Shown here: positions 10,162-22,952 of the stretch, in pieces
Layout of the letters: each line of letters opens with the position of its first letter
How positions within the stretch are numbered: position 1 is the first letter of the stretch
Source: Megascapheus bottae
Taxonomy: Eukaryota; Chordata; Mammalia; Rodentia; Geomyidae
Direction of reading: 5' to 3'
Assembly (NCBI GenBank): GCA_024803745.1
Contig: JANJXV010001825.1
Span: 1-64,000 of the forward strand
Length of the DNA: 64,000 nt
Program-made: the position numbers and the translations under genes
Notes under the pieces: model-generated
Databases searched by the model: none
What the model was told of the DNA's origin: nothing
The model's input: the letters and a program-made list of their open reading frames with translations, nothing else

Positions 10162-11664
10162 TTAGGAGAGCACCAAAACACAGGCCTTTCCTCGCTTGTT
10201 CCTTCCCTTCTTCGATCGAGCTCTAGAGTCCTCACGAGGAAGTCGGCCAGCATTTCCGGACAGCTGACCTGTGATACTCTGGCAAAGCTTTGGGGGTAAA
10301 GAATCTTCCTTCTCAGAATGGTTTTCTCTCCCGTGATCCCTGTGTTTGGATGGGTGAATCAGGACTAGATTGGGATCCTGTGTGAACTCAATTTTCCTCA
10401 GGTTGAGCTGAGTCTTTGGCCGGTGTTGGTCCCTGAAGACCTTCCACTGGTCTAGGGAGATTTCTTTCAGTGCTGTACTTTCCACATGTGCTGGTGACTC
10501 GACAAGTTCGCGAGGAGTGTCCTTTTTCAGGTGAAGATGGTGGGTGCTTCTCTGCTTTCCACGGGTGTCGGGGGCCGTTGGGTCCCCGCCTGGCCACAGG
10601 GACTCACCGTTTCCCTTCTCGTTACTGCCCTCTTGGCTATAAAAGAGGACGTAGGCTCGCTGACTCAACACCGAGGAAACAGCACAGGTGCTGACCTTCG
10701 CATCATCCATTTTATACCACTGGCCATTCCCAGCTTTGATGTAAGAGAAATAATGTCCACTGTGACTGCTCCACCCAGCGTGAACCAGCACGGCGTACAG
10801 GTCCTACACAAGCGGTCCCTCCCTTGGCTGAGACATGTATGGCTGCATATCAAGTCTCTGAGGAAACCGCACTAGCCCATCCACTTTGTCCCCCGTCAAA
10901 GGAGAAAATCTTTTCAGGACGAGGATGAGGACCTTGGAGGCACTGTGCAGAGTCAAGGTCTTGGAAGCAGACACTTTGTGCAGACAAACCCCACAGTGAT
11001 AGGCGTCTTCCCCGGCCAGCTCTTCCGGCTCGACCAGTCTGGCCAAAGCCTGCTCAACACTCTGAGCTCCCGCGATATCCAGCGTGATGTCCAGATAAGG
11101 GTCAAAGGTGTCTGAAGTGCTCTGGCACTGGAAACACGTGATTTGGGACCTCCAGGACCCTCCAAAGATTTCCCGGATGAGGCCAGGCTCCCGACCGGCA
11201 AGATCCAAGCCCATACCACAAGACTGACGCGATTTCTCCATGGACTCCAAGATGAACATGAGAAACTCATGGGCATCTTCCTGCTTGTGCACGTGGAAGC
11301 CAGCTCCGAGGGCACAGGAGGGCTGAATGATGGCCCCGGAGTGCTGGAAAGCCCTTTCCAGGTGAGCTTGCATCACACACATCATGCAGGTTGTCTTCTG
11401 GCAAGCCATCTGGGAGGTCCTAAGGGCCAGCATGTGGCTGGCAAGTGGGCCTGTGTGAGTCAGACACTGCAGAGTGGCATTCATGTAGCAAGCATTGCCT
11501 GTGTTCTTGAGGCCGGCAGCAACCGTGCGAGGTGGCTCCCAGCTCAGAGGAATGTGCTCTCTAGGACCCAGGGCTGGCTGGAGAGGAGACATATCCTTCG
11601 CAAGGTTTGGATCTTTCCCAGGTGACCCGGGGGAACCTCGGGGGAGAGGAGACCACGAAGACAT
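10162..11664 (-). pseudogene. USP17L: USP17-like deubiquitinase, copy 3, nonsense at codon 287
   Basis: This is the third copy with TAG at codon 287 (10804-10806). Both halves of the protein match copies 1 and 2. ATG is at 11664 and TAA at 10162. No other frame damage is seen over 501 codons. The truncated product would contain the Cys box and both CxxC pairs but no catalytic His or Asp. Its 3' flank has the AATAAA variant (9899-9904, minus strand), and its promoter has lost one C next to the TATA-like box compared with the other units. Inactive as a protease by inference; transcription cannot be judged. Confidence 0.88.
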
Positions 11665-12301
11665 TTAAGAATTCACAAGGGCAAAAGGAGGAGAATCCAA
11701 GCCTCTTGCTTCTTTCCTACCTTTCTTGTGCTTTGGAAGAAGGGAGCTGACAAAATTCCCAAGGGAGAGCCCAAAAGTGGTCACCAAAGGGACCACTGGA
11801 AATCCCACTGGGAGGGCAGCGCTCCACCACAGGCAGAAGGGGGTAAGATCACTGCTTGGGGATCCCTCAGAGTAGCGTTCTCTATGGGGGTGAAGGAAGA
11901 CAATACCTTTCACTAGCATCCTAACCATTTCCCACGAGATACAGGGGAACTCTGGAATTCCTCAAGCCTGAAACCCAGCCCCAGAGGTCAGGAGAAAGAA
12001 GCAAGGAAAAAGAGGGAAAATACAAAGGGCCTAGAAAACATTTTTTTAGCAGGGTCCATTCCTCTCCAGTGTGGAAGGAATAATGTCAGCTGCAGAGTTG
12101 TTGAATGACAGGGGGAAGCACGGAGCAGTCTCATAAACTTTTCCAAGGGATGCAAGAAACACTCACCTTACAAATTCAGGCCCACAGTAACCAACGCTCC
12201 AGGAGAAAGGGGCTCCTCGAGTACCCCTCCGGGAATCAGCAGGAAACGATGTTTCCTACTCAGCAGTAGCTGCCCAGTGGTCATTCTTCCATTCCAATCG
12301 G

Positions 12302-12367
12302 CTTTTATTCTGATTCAGGCCCTCCTGCCATGCCTTCTCCTTATGATTGGCTGATGGGCCCCACCCT
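12302..12367 (-). promoter_or_regulatory. Predicted promoter of unit 3, one base deleted beside the TATA-like box
   Basis: All three elements are present; one C is missing directly downstream of the TATA-like box (about 12300). Donor GT starts at 12166, acceptor AG ends at 11882. Confidence 0.48.
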
Positions 12368-12645
12368 AAATTCCACACACCTGTGCCTCCTTGCAGTCGG
12401 GATGGGCTCGTGGTGCCCTGTCCTTTCAGTGAGCAACAATGCTCAAGCTGAAGCTGTTTCCACTCTCTAGTGTATGAGCAGGTGGGATGCACTGAGAATT
12501 GGTTCATTGCTAAGTAAGGGACACATTTTACTTGAATCCCAGTCATGACATTTCTAAACTCGAGAAAAGGAGGAACTTGAAGACCAGCCGAGGCTGGGGG
12601 CGGGGGTGGGGGGAGGGGATGAATCTACCTGAAAGATTTCTTATT

Positions 12646-12734
12646 CCTCCTCTTCTTACCCCTTTTTCTTCGCCCTTCTTCCTCTTCGTCCTCTTCCTCT
12701 TCTTCTTCCTCTTCCGCTTCTTCTTCTTCTTTTG

Positions 12735-12786
<52 letters not shown>

Positions 12787-13080
12787 TTCTTCTTCTTCTT
12801 CTTCTTCTTCTTCTTCTTCTTCTTCTTCTTCTTCTTCTTCTATAATGGGCATGACTCTTGGACAGTGTTTGCTCAAGCACTTTGCTACTTGAGCCACAGC
12901 ATCCCTTCTGACTATTTCTGCAAAGGAATGGCCCCAGGGCTTCCTGCAGGCCAGGCAATCACTCTACCAGTAGGCAACCGTCCCCGCCCCCAGGTCTGCC
13001 TTTGGAACTGCAAGCCTCACATCTCAGCCTCCCAACTAGCTGGGATTACAAGGGAGATCCACTGGGCCCAACCAGGCCAG
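12646..13080 (-). mobile_element. SINE with (GAA)n tail, unit 3
   Basis: Tail 12646-12841 (196 bases, longest uninterrupted triplet run among units 1-11 by eye), body 12842-13080. Confidence 0.7.
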
Positions 13081-13440
13081 GTCATCTTCCCACTCATTAG
13101 AAGTTGGAAGAGAATCCGCATTCACATAGAAAAACATGATAAGGGTCTCCCTAAATTTCAAAACACACCAGGAGATGTACCCAGGAAATTCAATGACCAG
13201 GTAGTTCCCAGACTTGTAACCCCATAGGGCGTAAAGAGTCTAAAGAACTGATTCAGTTGCGATTTACTGATAGAACAGAGTGCTGCAGAAAGAGCCAGCC
13301 TTTCAGAAGGCATGGACTCAGCAGAATACTGTTGATCCATTTTGTCACTTTGGAATATGATCTGGCCCTCCCTATCCCGCAGTGGCAGAGGGTTCTTCTC
13401 CAGAAAGTCCAGAGAACTGCCGAGAGTGAGATCACAGAGA

Positions 13441-13723
13441 TGTTATCTGTTGGGGTGTTCCCCAATACGGGGGTCATTGATCAAAGGAACCAGACTGACA
13501 GAAAGCCAAAGTTAAGCAAAGTTTTATTTCACACCAAGCACGGAGAATGTCACTGACCGGTCAGGGCCAACTCTGTGAAGAGAGAGCGACCCCTCCCGGC
13601 CTCACAGGCTAAGTTCTATAGGGCAAAAACCACAACCCCCAAGTTTATTACAGCTTCGCATCTGCTAGAGGCTGACTGGTTACAAACAGCACAGTTACAT
13701 ATGTACTCCTGCTGACTGGACGT
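13441..13723 (-). mobile_element. LTR-like segment, unit 3
   Basis: Unchanged from unit 1 as far as read. Confidence 0.45.
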
Positions 13724-14727
13724 CTCCACCTGACCTGTCCCAACCTTGTGACTGAGCCTCGTGTTTGGAAATGGACTGGTTTAGGGGACTGTTTGCAAGT
13801 CGTTTTCCGTGTCTTCACGCTCCGTTCGCACTGAACTTAATCCAGTAGTCTCGTTTTGGGTTTCATGTTTTTAAACAAGGTGTGGTTGTACTTTTGCATC
13901 CATAACAAATTGGTCGTTCAGTCCAGATGGAGTTACACAGGCTGGATGAAGTCACTCGGGCTCAGCACTGAACCTTACACCAAAAAATACTGGTCCTTAA
14001 AATGTCGGCACATCCAGCAGAAGCGGGGGAAACATGTGCACCACAACACAGTTCAAAGAGAAGTCAGCAGTGTCCCAGGATCCGTCACGGTGTGGCGTTT
14101 TCAGGGCACTAGTGAGACCCATATGACTTTCACAGCTTCTGATACCAGTAATGGAGACGGGGAAAACTCCCCTCCGGGTCCATGCATACCATTCTGAGGA
14201 GTTTCCTGGCAGCTCCAACGCCATTGGCCTGCGGAAAACACCAGTACTTCTACCTAATTTCATTATGTATGTTTCCTTCTCCATGGCATACACTTTATTT
14301 TCTGGAGAAGTAAATGAATGTCCATACGTGATGATCTCAGTGAATTTTTCAATTGAAATATATAGAGGGGTTACAGTTATATAAGCCAGATAGTAGGTGC
14401 CTTACAACTCCCACATTGGCACCCCCTTTCAGATTTCTGTTCCCATTTCCCTCCCCCCCCTTAATTTATTGCTTCATCGTTTACGTGTATAAGTTTACTG
14501 GTGTTCCATCTATTCTTTTCACAGAGACATGGAGCTGCCTTAATCCAATTCCTACTTCCTTATTGCCCTTCCTATGTCTACTTCCCATCTGGTACGTTTC
14601 CTACTCCTCCCCATGGGAGAGTTGCACCTCCTAAATGGAGATCTTAGCAAGCTCCCAGTGTCTCAGGCCTGTAACCCAAGCTACCCAGGAGGTTCAGATT
14701 TGGGGATTGCCCTTCGAAGGCGGCATG

Positions 14728-15063
14728 GGCCGGGCGCGGTGGCTCAAGCCTACAACACGACCTACTCAGGAGGCTGAGATCTGAGCTTCCAAGCTAGCTG
14801 GGAACAAGAGGACTTGGGACTCTTAGCTCCAAATAATCAGTAGACAACAGGAAGCGGGGCTTGGCACCTAGCTAGGGAGGTAGCCTTGAGCTGAAGGGCT
14901 CAGGGACAGTAGCCAGGCCCAGGCGAAGGGCCGTGGCCCTTAGCTGAAGAGCTCAGGGACAGCACCCAGGCCGAGTTCAAGCCCCTTTATCCAACCCGCA
15001 GGCCCCTCTCCCCAGAACAACAACAACAACAACAACAACAACAACCACAACCACAACCACAAC
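14728..15063 (+). mobile_element. Plus-strand SINE with (AAC)n tail, after gene 3
   Basis: Tail 48 bases, ending in three ACCACA-type repeats. From this unit onward TTTATT reads TTTATC. Confidence 0.72.
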
Positions 15064-15251
15064 TAGGAGGCAGCATGGGTGGGCAGGTTCATGGGATTCT
15101 TCTGTCCTCCAGACCGCAAGGCCCTACATGTGGATCTTTGGCTCAGGTCATTCCCCACTCGTCTGGAGGTCATCTCGGGAAAGTGTGAAACCTCAAGATC
15201 CACAGACAGGATCAGCACCAAATTACAAACCCGAGACAGAACCCGGCGAAT

Positions 15252-16754
15252 TTAGGAGAGCACCAAAACACAGGCCTTTCCTCGCTTGTTCCTTCCCTTC
15301 TTCGATCGAGCTCTAGATTCCTCACGAGGAAGTCGGCCAGCATTTCCGGACAGCTGACCTGTGATACTCTGGCAAAGCTTTGGGGGTAAAGAATCTTCCT
15401 TCTCAGAATGGTTTTCTCTCCCGTGATCCCTGTGTTTGGATGGGTGAATCAGGACTAGATTGGGATCCTGTGTGAACTCAATTTTCCTCAGGTTGAGCTG
15501 AGTCTTTGGCCGGTGTTGGTCCCTGAAGACCTTCCATTGGTCTAGGGAGACTTCTTTCAGTGCTGTACTTTCCACATGTGCTGGTGACTCGACAAGTTCG
15601 CGAGGAGTGTCCTTTTTCAGGTGAAGATGGTGGGTGCTTCTCTGCTTTCCACGGGTGTCGGGGGCCGTTGGGTCCCCGCCTGGCCACAGGGACTCACCGT
15701 TTCCCTTCTCGTTACTGCCCTCTTGGCTATAAAAGAGGACGTAGGCTCGCTGACTCAACACCGAGGAAACAGCACAGGTGCTGACCTTCGCATCATCCAT
15801 TTTATACCACTGGCCATTCCCAGCTTTGATGTAAGAGAAATAATGTCCACTGTGACTGCTCCACCCAGCGTGAACCAGCACGGCGTACAGGTCCTACACA
15901 AGCGGTCCCTCCCTTGGCTGAGACATGTATGGCTGCATATCAAGTCTCTGAGGAAACCGCACTAGCCCATCCACTTTGTCCCCCGTCAAAGGAGAAAATC
16001 TTTTCAGGACGAGGATGAGGACCTTGGAGGCACTGTGCAGAGTCAAGGTCTTGGAAGCAGACACTTTGTGCAGACAAACCCCACAGTGATAGGCGTCTTC
16101 CCCGGCCAGCTCTTCCGGCTCGACCAGTCTGGCCAAAGCCTGCTCAACACTCTGAGCTCCCGCGATATCCAGCGTGATGTCCAGATAAGGGTCAAAGGTG
16201 TCTGAAGTGCTCTGGCACTGGAAACACGTGATTTGGGACCTCCAGGACCCTCCAAAGATTTCCCGGATGAGGCCAGGCTCCCGACCGGCAAGATCCAAGC
16301 CCATACCACAAGACTGACGCGATTTCTCCATGGACTCCAAGATGAACATGAGAAACTCATGGGCATCTTCCTGCTTGTGCACGTGGAAGCCAGCTCCGAG
16401 GGCACAGGAGGGCTGAATGATGGCCCCGGAGTGCTGGAAAGCCCTTTCCAGGTGAGCTTGCATCACACACATCATGCAGGTTGTCTTCTGGCAAGCCATC
16501 TGGGAGGTCCTAAGGGCCAGCATGTGGCTGGCAAGTGGGCCTGTGTGAGTCAGACACTGCAGAGTGGCATTCATGTAGCAAGCATTGCCTGTGTTCTTGA
16601 GGCCGGCAGCAACCGTGCGAGGTGGCTCCCAGCTCAGAGGAATGTGCTCTCTAGGACCCAGGGCTGGCTGGAGAGGAGACATATCCTTCGCAAGGTTTGG
16701 ATCTTTCCCAGGTGACCCGGGGGAACCTCGGGGGAGAGGAGACCACGAAGACAT
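15252..16754 (-). pseudogene. USP17L: USP17-like deubiquitinase, copy 4, nonsense at codon 287
   Basis: This is the last copy with the shared Tyr287 TAG (15894-15896). It is the most diverged of the four: in the part after the stop it has Ile402Val and Asp479Glu, unlike any other copy in the window, plus a silent change near codon 407. The N-terminal 286 codons are the same as copies 1-3. The CTT tract in its 5' flank is also interrupted differently (a CTACTT break), and its 5' leader lacks four bases. Copy 4 therefore sits at the border between the nonsense block (1-4) and the open block (5-9). Confidence 0.88.
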
Positions 16755-17388
16755 TTAAGAATTCACAAGGGCAAAAGGAGGAGAATCCAAGCCTCTTGCT
16801 TCTTTCCTACCTTTCTTGTGCTTTGGAAGAAGGGAGCTGACAAAATTCCCAAGGGAGAGCCCAAAAGTGGTCACCAAAGGGACCACTGGAAATCCCACTG
16901 GGAGGGCAGCGCTCCACCACAGGCAGAAGGGGGTAAGATCACTGCTCGGGGATCCCTCAGAGTAGCGTTCTCTATGGGGGTGAAGGAAGACAATACCTTT
17001 CACTAGCATCCTAACCATTTCCCACGAGATACAGGGGAACTCTGGAATTCCTCAAGCCTGAAACCCAGCCCCAGAGGTCAGGAGAAAGAAGCAAGGAAAA
17101 AGAGGGAACAAAGGGCCTAGAAAACATTTTTTTAGCAGGGTCCATTCCTCTCCAGTGTGGAAGGAATAATGTCAGCTGCAGAGTTGTTGAATGACAGGGG
17201 GAAGCACGGAGCAGTCTCATAAACTTTTCCAAGGGATGCAAGAAACACTCACCTTACAAATTCAGGCCCACAGTAACCAACGCTCCAGGAGAAAGGGGCT
17301 CCTCGAGTACCCCTCCGGGAATCAGCAGGAAACGATGTTTCCTACTCAGCAGTAGCTGCCCAGTGGTCATTCTTCCATTCCAATCCGG

Positions 17389-17454
17389 CTTTTATTCTGA
17401 TTCAGGCCCTCCTGCCATGCCTTCTCCTTATGATTGGCTGATGGGCCCCACCCT
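17389..17454 (-). promoter_or_regulatory. Predicted promoter of unit 4
   Basis: Elements unchanged. Donor GT starts at 17252, acceptor AG ends at 16972; the predicted intron is 281 bases because of a 4-base deletion near 17108. Confidence 0.48.
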
Positions 17455-17732
17455 AAATTCCACACACCTGTGCCTCCTTGCAGTCGGGATGGGCTCGTGG
17501 TGCCCTGTCCTTTCAGTGAGCAACAATGCTCAAGCTGAAGCTGTTTCCACTCTCTAGTGTATGAGCAGGTGGGATGCACTGAGAATTGGTTCATTGCTAA
17601 GTAAGGGACACATTTTACTTGAATCCCAGTCATGACATTTCTAAACTCGAGAAAAGGAGGAACTTGAAGACCAGCCGAGGCTGGGGGCGGGGGTGGGGGG
17701 AGGGGATGAATCTACCTGAAAGATTTCTTATT

Positions 17733-17846
17733 CCTCCTCTTCTTACCCCTTTTCCTTCGCCCTTCTTCCTCTTCCTCTCCCTCTTCCTCTTCCGCTTCTT
17801 CTTCTTCTTTTGCTTCTTCTTCTTCCTCTTCTTCTTCCTCTTCTTC

Positions 17847-17878
<32 letters not shown>

Positions 17879-18152
17879 CTTCTTCTTCTTCTTCTTCTTC
17901 TTCTTCTTCTTCTATACTGGGCATGACTCTTGGACAGTGTTTGCTCAAGCACTTTGCTACTTGAGCCACAGCATCCCTTCTGACTATTTCTGCAAAGGAA
18001 TGGCCCCAGGGCTTCCTGCAGGCCAGGCAATCACTCTACCAGTAGGCAACCGTCCCCGCCCCCAGGTCTGCCTTTGGAACTGCAAGCCTCACATCTCAGC
18101 CTCCCAACTAGCTGGGATTACAAGGGAGATCCACTGGGCCCAACCAGGCCAG
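17733..18152 (-). mobile_element. SINE with (GAA)n tail, unit 4
   Basis: Tail 17733-17913 (181 bases) with a CTA break near 17847 and the shorter CTCTCCC interruption shared with unit 1; body 17914-18152 has one change next to the tail (ATACTGG for ATAATGG). Confidence 0.7.
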
Positions 18153-18512
18153 GTCATCTTCCCACTCATTAGAAGTTGGAAGAGAATCCACATTCACATA
18201 GAAAAACATGATAAGGGTCGACCTAAATTTCAAAACACACCAGGAGATGTACCCAGGAAATTCAATGACCAGGTAGTTCCCAGACTTGTAACCCCATAGG
18301 GCGTAAAGAGTCTAAAGAACTGATTCAGTTGCGATTTACTGATAGAACAGAGTGCTGCAGAAAGAGCCAGCCTTTCAGAAGGCATGGACTCAGCAGAATA
18401 CTGTTGATCCATTTTGTCACTTTGGAATATGATCTGGCCCTCCCTATCCCGCAGTGGCAGAGGGTTCTTCTCCAGAAAGTCCAGAGAACTGCCGAGAGTG
18501 AGATCACAGAGA

Positions 18513-18795
18513 TGTTATCTGTTGGGGTGTTCCCCAATACGGGGGTCATTGATCAAAGGAACCAGACTGACAGAAAGCCAAAGTTAAGCAAAGTTTTATT
18601 TCACACCAAGCACGGAGAATGTCACTGACCGGTCAGGGCCAACTCTGTGAAGAGAGAGCGACCCCTCCCGGCCTCACAGGCTACGTTCTATAGGGCAAAA
18701 ACCACAACCCCCAAGTTTATTACAGCTTCGCATCTGCTAGAGGCTGACTGGTTACAAACAGCACAGTTACACATGTACTCCTGCTGACTGGACGT
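18513..18795 (-). mobile_element. LTR-like segment, unit 4
   Basis: Carries CTACGTTC for CTAAGTTC near 18683 and ACACATG for ACATATG near 18771. Confidence 0.45.
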
Positions 18796-19799
18796 CTCCA
18801 CCTGACCTGTCCCAACCTTGTGACTGAGCCTCGTGTTTGGAAATGGACTGGTTTAGGGGACTGTTTGCAAGTCGTTTTCCGTGTCTTCACGCTCCGTTCA
18901 CACTGAACTTAATCCAGTAGTCTCGTTTTCGGTTTCATGGTTTTAAACAAGGTGTGGTTGTACTTTTGCATCCATAACAAATTGGTCGTTCAGTCCAGAT
19001 GGAGTTACACAGGCTGGATGAAGTCACTCGGGCTCAACACTGAACCTTACACCAAAAAATACTGGTCCTTAAAATGTCGGCACATCCAGCAGAAGCGGGG
19101 GAAACATGTGCACCACAACACAGTTCAAAGAGAAGTCAGCAGTGTCCCAGGATCCGTCACGGTGTGGCGTTTTCAGGGCACTAGTGAGACCCATATGACT
19201 TTCACAGCTTCTGATACCAGTAATGGAGACGGGGAAAACTCCCCTCCGGGTCCATGCATACCATTCTGAGGAGTTTCCTGGCAGCTCCAACGCCATTGGC
19301 CTGCGGAAAACACCAGTACTTCTACCTAATTTCATTATGTATGTTTCCTTCTCCATGGCATACACTTTATTTTCTGGAGAAGTAAATGAATGTCCATACG
19401 TGATGATCTCAGTGAATTTTTCAATTGAAATATATAGAGGGGTTACAGTTATATTAGCCAGATAGTAGGTGCCTTACAACTCCCACATTGGCACCCCCTT
19501 TCAGATTTCTGTTCCCATTTCCCTCCCCCCCCTTAATTTATTGCTTCATCGTTTACGTGTATAAGTTTACTGGTGTTCCATCTATTCTTTTCACAGAGAC
19601 ATGGAGCTGCCTTAATCCAATTCCTACTTCCTTATTGCCCTTCCTATGTCTACTTCCCATCTGGTACGTTTCCTACTCCTCCCCATGGGAGAGTTGCACC
19701 TCCTAAATGGAGATCTTAGCAAGCTCCCAGTGTCTCAGGCCTGTAACCCAAGCTACCCAGGAGGTTCAGATTTGGGGATTGCCCTTCGAAGGCGGCATG

Positions 19800-20087
19800 G
19801 GCCGGGCGCGGTGGCTCAAGCCTACAACACGACCTACTCAGGAGGCTGAGATCTGAGCTTCCAAGCTAGCTGGGAACAAGAGGACTTGGGACTCTTAGCT
19901 CCAAATAATCAGTAGACAACAGGAAGCGGGGCTTGGCACCTAGCTAGGGAGGTAGCCTTGAGCTGAAGGGCTCAGGGACAGTAGCCAGGCCCAGGCGAAG
20001 GGCCGTGGCCCTTAGCTGAAGAGCTCAGGGACAGCACCCAGGCCGAGTTCAAGCCCCTTTATCCAACCCGCAGGCCCCTCTCCCCAG

Positions 20088-20125
<38 letters not shown>

Positions 20126-20138
20126 CCACAACCACAAC
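19800..20138 (+). mobile_element. Plus-strand SINE with (AAC)n tail, after gene 4
   Basis: Tail 51 bases (20088-20138), two ACCACA repeats. Confidence 0.72.
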
Positions 20139-20326
20139 TAGGAGGCAGCATGGGTGGGCAGGTTCATGGGATTCTTCTGTCCTCCAGACCGCAAGGCCCT
20201 ACATGTGGATCTTTGGCTCAGGTCATTCCCCACTCGTCTGGAGGTCATCTCGGGAAAGTGTGAAACCTCAAGATCCACAGACAGGATCAGCACCAAATTA
20301 CAAACCCGAGAAAGAACCCGGCGAAT

Positions 20327-21829
20327 TTAGGAGAGCACCAAAACACAGGCCTTTCCTCGCTTGTTCCTTCCCTTCTTCGATCGAGCTCTAGAGTCCTCAC
20401 GAGGAAGTCGGCCAGCATTTCCGGACAGCTGACCTGTGATACTCTGGCAAAGCTTTGGGGGTAAAGAATCTTCCTTCTCAGAATGGTTTTCTCTCCCGTG
20501 ATCCCTGTGTTTGGATGGGTGAATCAGGACTAGATTGGGATCCTGTGTGAACTCAATTTTCCTCAGGTTGAGCTGAGTCTTTGGCCGGTGTTGGTCCCTG
20601 AAGACCTTCCACTGGTCTAGGGAGATTTCTTTCAGTGCTGTACTTTCCACATGTGCTGGTGACTCGACAAGTGCGCGAGGAGTGTCCTTTTTCAGGTGAA
20701 GATGGTGGGTGCTTCTCTGCTTTCCACGGGTGTCGGGGGCCGTTGGGTCCCCGCCTGGCCACAGGGACTCACCGTTTCCCTTCTCGTTACTGCCCTCTTG
20801 GCTATAAAAGAGGACGTAGGCTCGCTGACTCAACACCGAGGAAACAGCACAGGTGCTGACCTTCGCATCATCCATTTTATACCACTGGCCATTCCCAGCT
20901 TTGATGTAAGAGAAATAATGTCCACTGTGACTGCTCCACCCAGCGTGAACCAGCACGGCGTACAGGTCGTACACAAGCGGTCCCTCCCTTGGCTGAGACA
21001 TGTATGGCTGCATATCAAGTCTCTGAGGAAACCGCACTAGCCCATCCACTTTGTCCCCCGTCAAAGGAGAAAATCTTTTCAGGACGAGGATGAGGACCTT
21101 GGAGGCACTGTGCAGAGTCAAGGTCTTGGAAGCAGACACTTTGTGCAGACAAACCCCACGGTGATAGGCGTCTTCCCCGGCCAGCTCTTCCGGCTCGACC
21201 AGTCTGGCCAAAGCCTGCTCAACACTCTGAGCTCCCGCGATATCCAGCGTGATGTCCAGATAAGGGTCAAAGGTGTCTGAAGTGCTCTGGCACTGGAAAC
21301 ACGTGATTTGGGACCTCCAGGACCCTCCAAAGATTTCCCGGATGAGGCCAGGCTCCCGACCGGCAAGATCCAAGCCCATACCACAAGACTGACGCGATTT
21401 CTCCATGGACTCCAAGATGAACATGAGAAACTCATGGGCATCTTCCTGCTTGTGCACGTGGAAGCCAGCTCCGAGGGCACAGGATGGCTGAATGATGGCC
21501 CCGGAGTGCTGGAAAGCCCTTTCCAGGTGAGCTTGCATCACACACATCATGCAGGTTGTCTTCTGGCAAGCCATCTGGGAGGTCCTAAGGGCCAGCATGT
21601 GGCTGGCAATTGGGCCTGTGTCAGTCAGACACTGCAGAGTGGCATTCATGTAGCAAGCATTGCCTGTGTTCTTGAGGCCGGCAGCAACCGTGCGAGGTGG
21701 CTCCCAGCTCAGAGGAATGTGCTCTCTAGGACCCAGGGCTGGCTGGAGAGGAGACATATCCTTCGCAAGGTTTGGATCTTTCCCAGGTGCCCCGGGGGAA
21801 CCTCGGGGGAGAGGAGACCACGAAGACAT
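20327..21829 (-). CDS. USP17L: USP17-like deubiquitinase, copy 5, intact 500 aa
   Basis: Full open frame, ATG 21829 to TAA 20327, with codon 287 TAC (Tyr). Catalytic Cys59, His304 and Asp320 are all present, so activity is possible. Residues that separate it from copies 1-4 are Ala14, Asp70, Ile74 and Arg224; Glu386Ala is unique to this copy. Cys224Arg removes the first cysteine of the second CxxC pair (now HRGVC), which in USPs helps coordinate a structural zinc; many USPs lack a complete zinc site and remain active, so the effect is uncertain. The tail 481-493 is rich in Arg/Lys, resembling the C-terminal basic region of USP17 to which nuclear targeting and hyaluronan binding have been assigned. 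The length is somewhat shorter than human USP17 (530). Confidence 0.85.
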   Translation of the reverse strand: MSSWSPLPRGSPGAPGKDPNLAKDMSPLQPALGPREHIPLSWEPPRTVAAGLKNTGNACYMNATLQCLTDTGPIASHMLALRTSQMACQKTTCMMCVMQAHLERAFQHSGAIIQPSCALGAGFHVHKQEDAHEFLMFILESMEKSRQSCGMGLDLAGREPGLIREIFGGSWRSQITCFQCQSTSDTFDPYLDITLDIAGAQSVEQALARLVEPEELAGEDAYHRGVCLHKVSASKTLTLHSASKVLILVLKRFSPLTGDKVDGLVRFPQRLDMQPYMSQPREGPLVYDLYAVLVHAGWSSHSGHYFSYIKAGNGQWYKMDDAKVSTCAVSSVLSQRAYVLFYSQEGSNEKGNGESLWPGGDPTAPDTRGKQRSTHHLHLKKDTPRALVESPAHVESTALKEISLDQWKVFRDQHRPKTQLNLRKIEFTQDPNLVLIHPSKHRDHGRENHSEKEDSLPPKLCQSITGQLSGNAGRLPREDSRARSKKGRNKRGKACVLVLS

Positions 21830-22467
21830 TTAAGAATTCACAAGGGCAAAAGGAGGAGAATCCAAGCCTCTTGCTTCTTTCCTACCTTTCTTGTGCTTTG
21901 GAAGAAGGGAGCTGACAAAATTCCCAAGGGAGAGCCCAAAAGTGGTCACCAAAGGGACCACTGGAAATCCCACTGGGAGGGCAGCGCTCCACCACAGGCA
22001 GAAGGGGGTAAGATCACTGCTTGGGGATCCCTCAGAGTAGCGTTCTCTATGGGGGTGAAGGAAGACAATACCTTTCACTAGCATCCTAACCATTTCCCAC
22101 GAGATACAGGGGAACTCTGGAATTCCTCAAGCCTGAAACCCAGCCCCAGAGGTCAGGAGAAAGAAGCAAGGAAAAAGAGGGAAAATACAAAGGGCCTAGA
22201 AAACATTTTTTTAGCAGGGTCCATTCCTCTCCAGTGTGGAAGGAATAATGTCAGCTGCAGAGTTGTTGAATGACAGGGGGAAGCACGGAGCAGTCTCATA
22301 AACTTTTCCAAGGGATGCAAGAAACACTCACCTTACAAATTCAGGCCCACAGTAACCAACGCTCCAGGAGAAAGGGGCTCCTCGAGTACCCCTCCGGGAA
22401 TCAGCAGGAAACGATGTTTCCTACTCAGCAGTAGCTGCCCAGTGGTCATTCTTCCATTCCAATCCGG

Positions 22468-22533
22468 CTTTTATTCTGATTCAGGCCCTCCTGCCATGCC
22501 TTCTCCTTATGATTGGCTGATGGGCCCCACCCT
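22468..22533 (-). promoter_or_regulatory. Predicted promoter of unit 5
   Basis: Elements unchanged upstream of an intact gene. Donor GT starts at 22331, acceptor AG ends at 22047. Confidence 0.5.
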
Positions 22534-22811
22534 AAATTCCACACACCTGTGCCTCCTTGCAGTCGGGATGGGCTCGTGGTGCCCTGTCCTTTCAGTGAGC
22601 AACAATGCTCAAGCTGAAGCTGTTTCCACTCTCTAGTGTATGAGCAGGTGGGATGCACTGAGAATTGGTTCATTGATAAGTAAGGGACACATTTTACTTG
22701 AATCCCAGTCATGACATTTCTAAACTCGAGAAAAGGAGGAACTTGAAGACCAGCCGAGGCTGGGGGCGGGGGTGGGGGGAGGGGATGAATCTACCTGAAA
22801 GATTTCTTATT

Positions 22812-22900
22812 CCTCCTCTTCTTACCCCTTTTTCTTCGCCCTTCTTCCTCTTCGTCCTCTTCCTCTTCTTCTTCCTCTTCCGCTTCTTCTTCTTCTTTTG

Positions 22901-22952
<52 letters not shown>

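Noticed and set aside
21308..22081. Plus-strand open frame of 257 codons opposite the USP17-like gene in some units (160 or 62 codons in others)
   Set aside because: It is antisense to the deubiquitinase coding region and leader; its length depends on a G/T or C/A difference in the spacer and it has no family motif.
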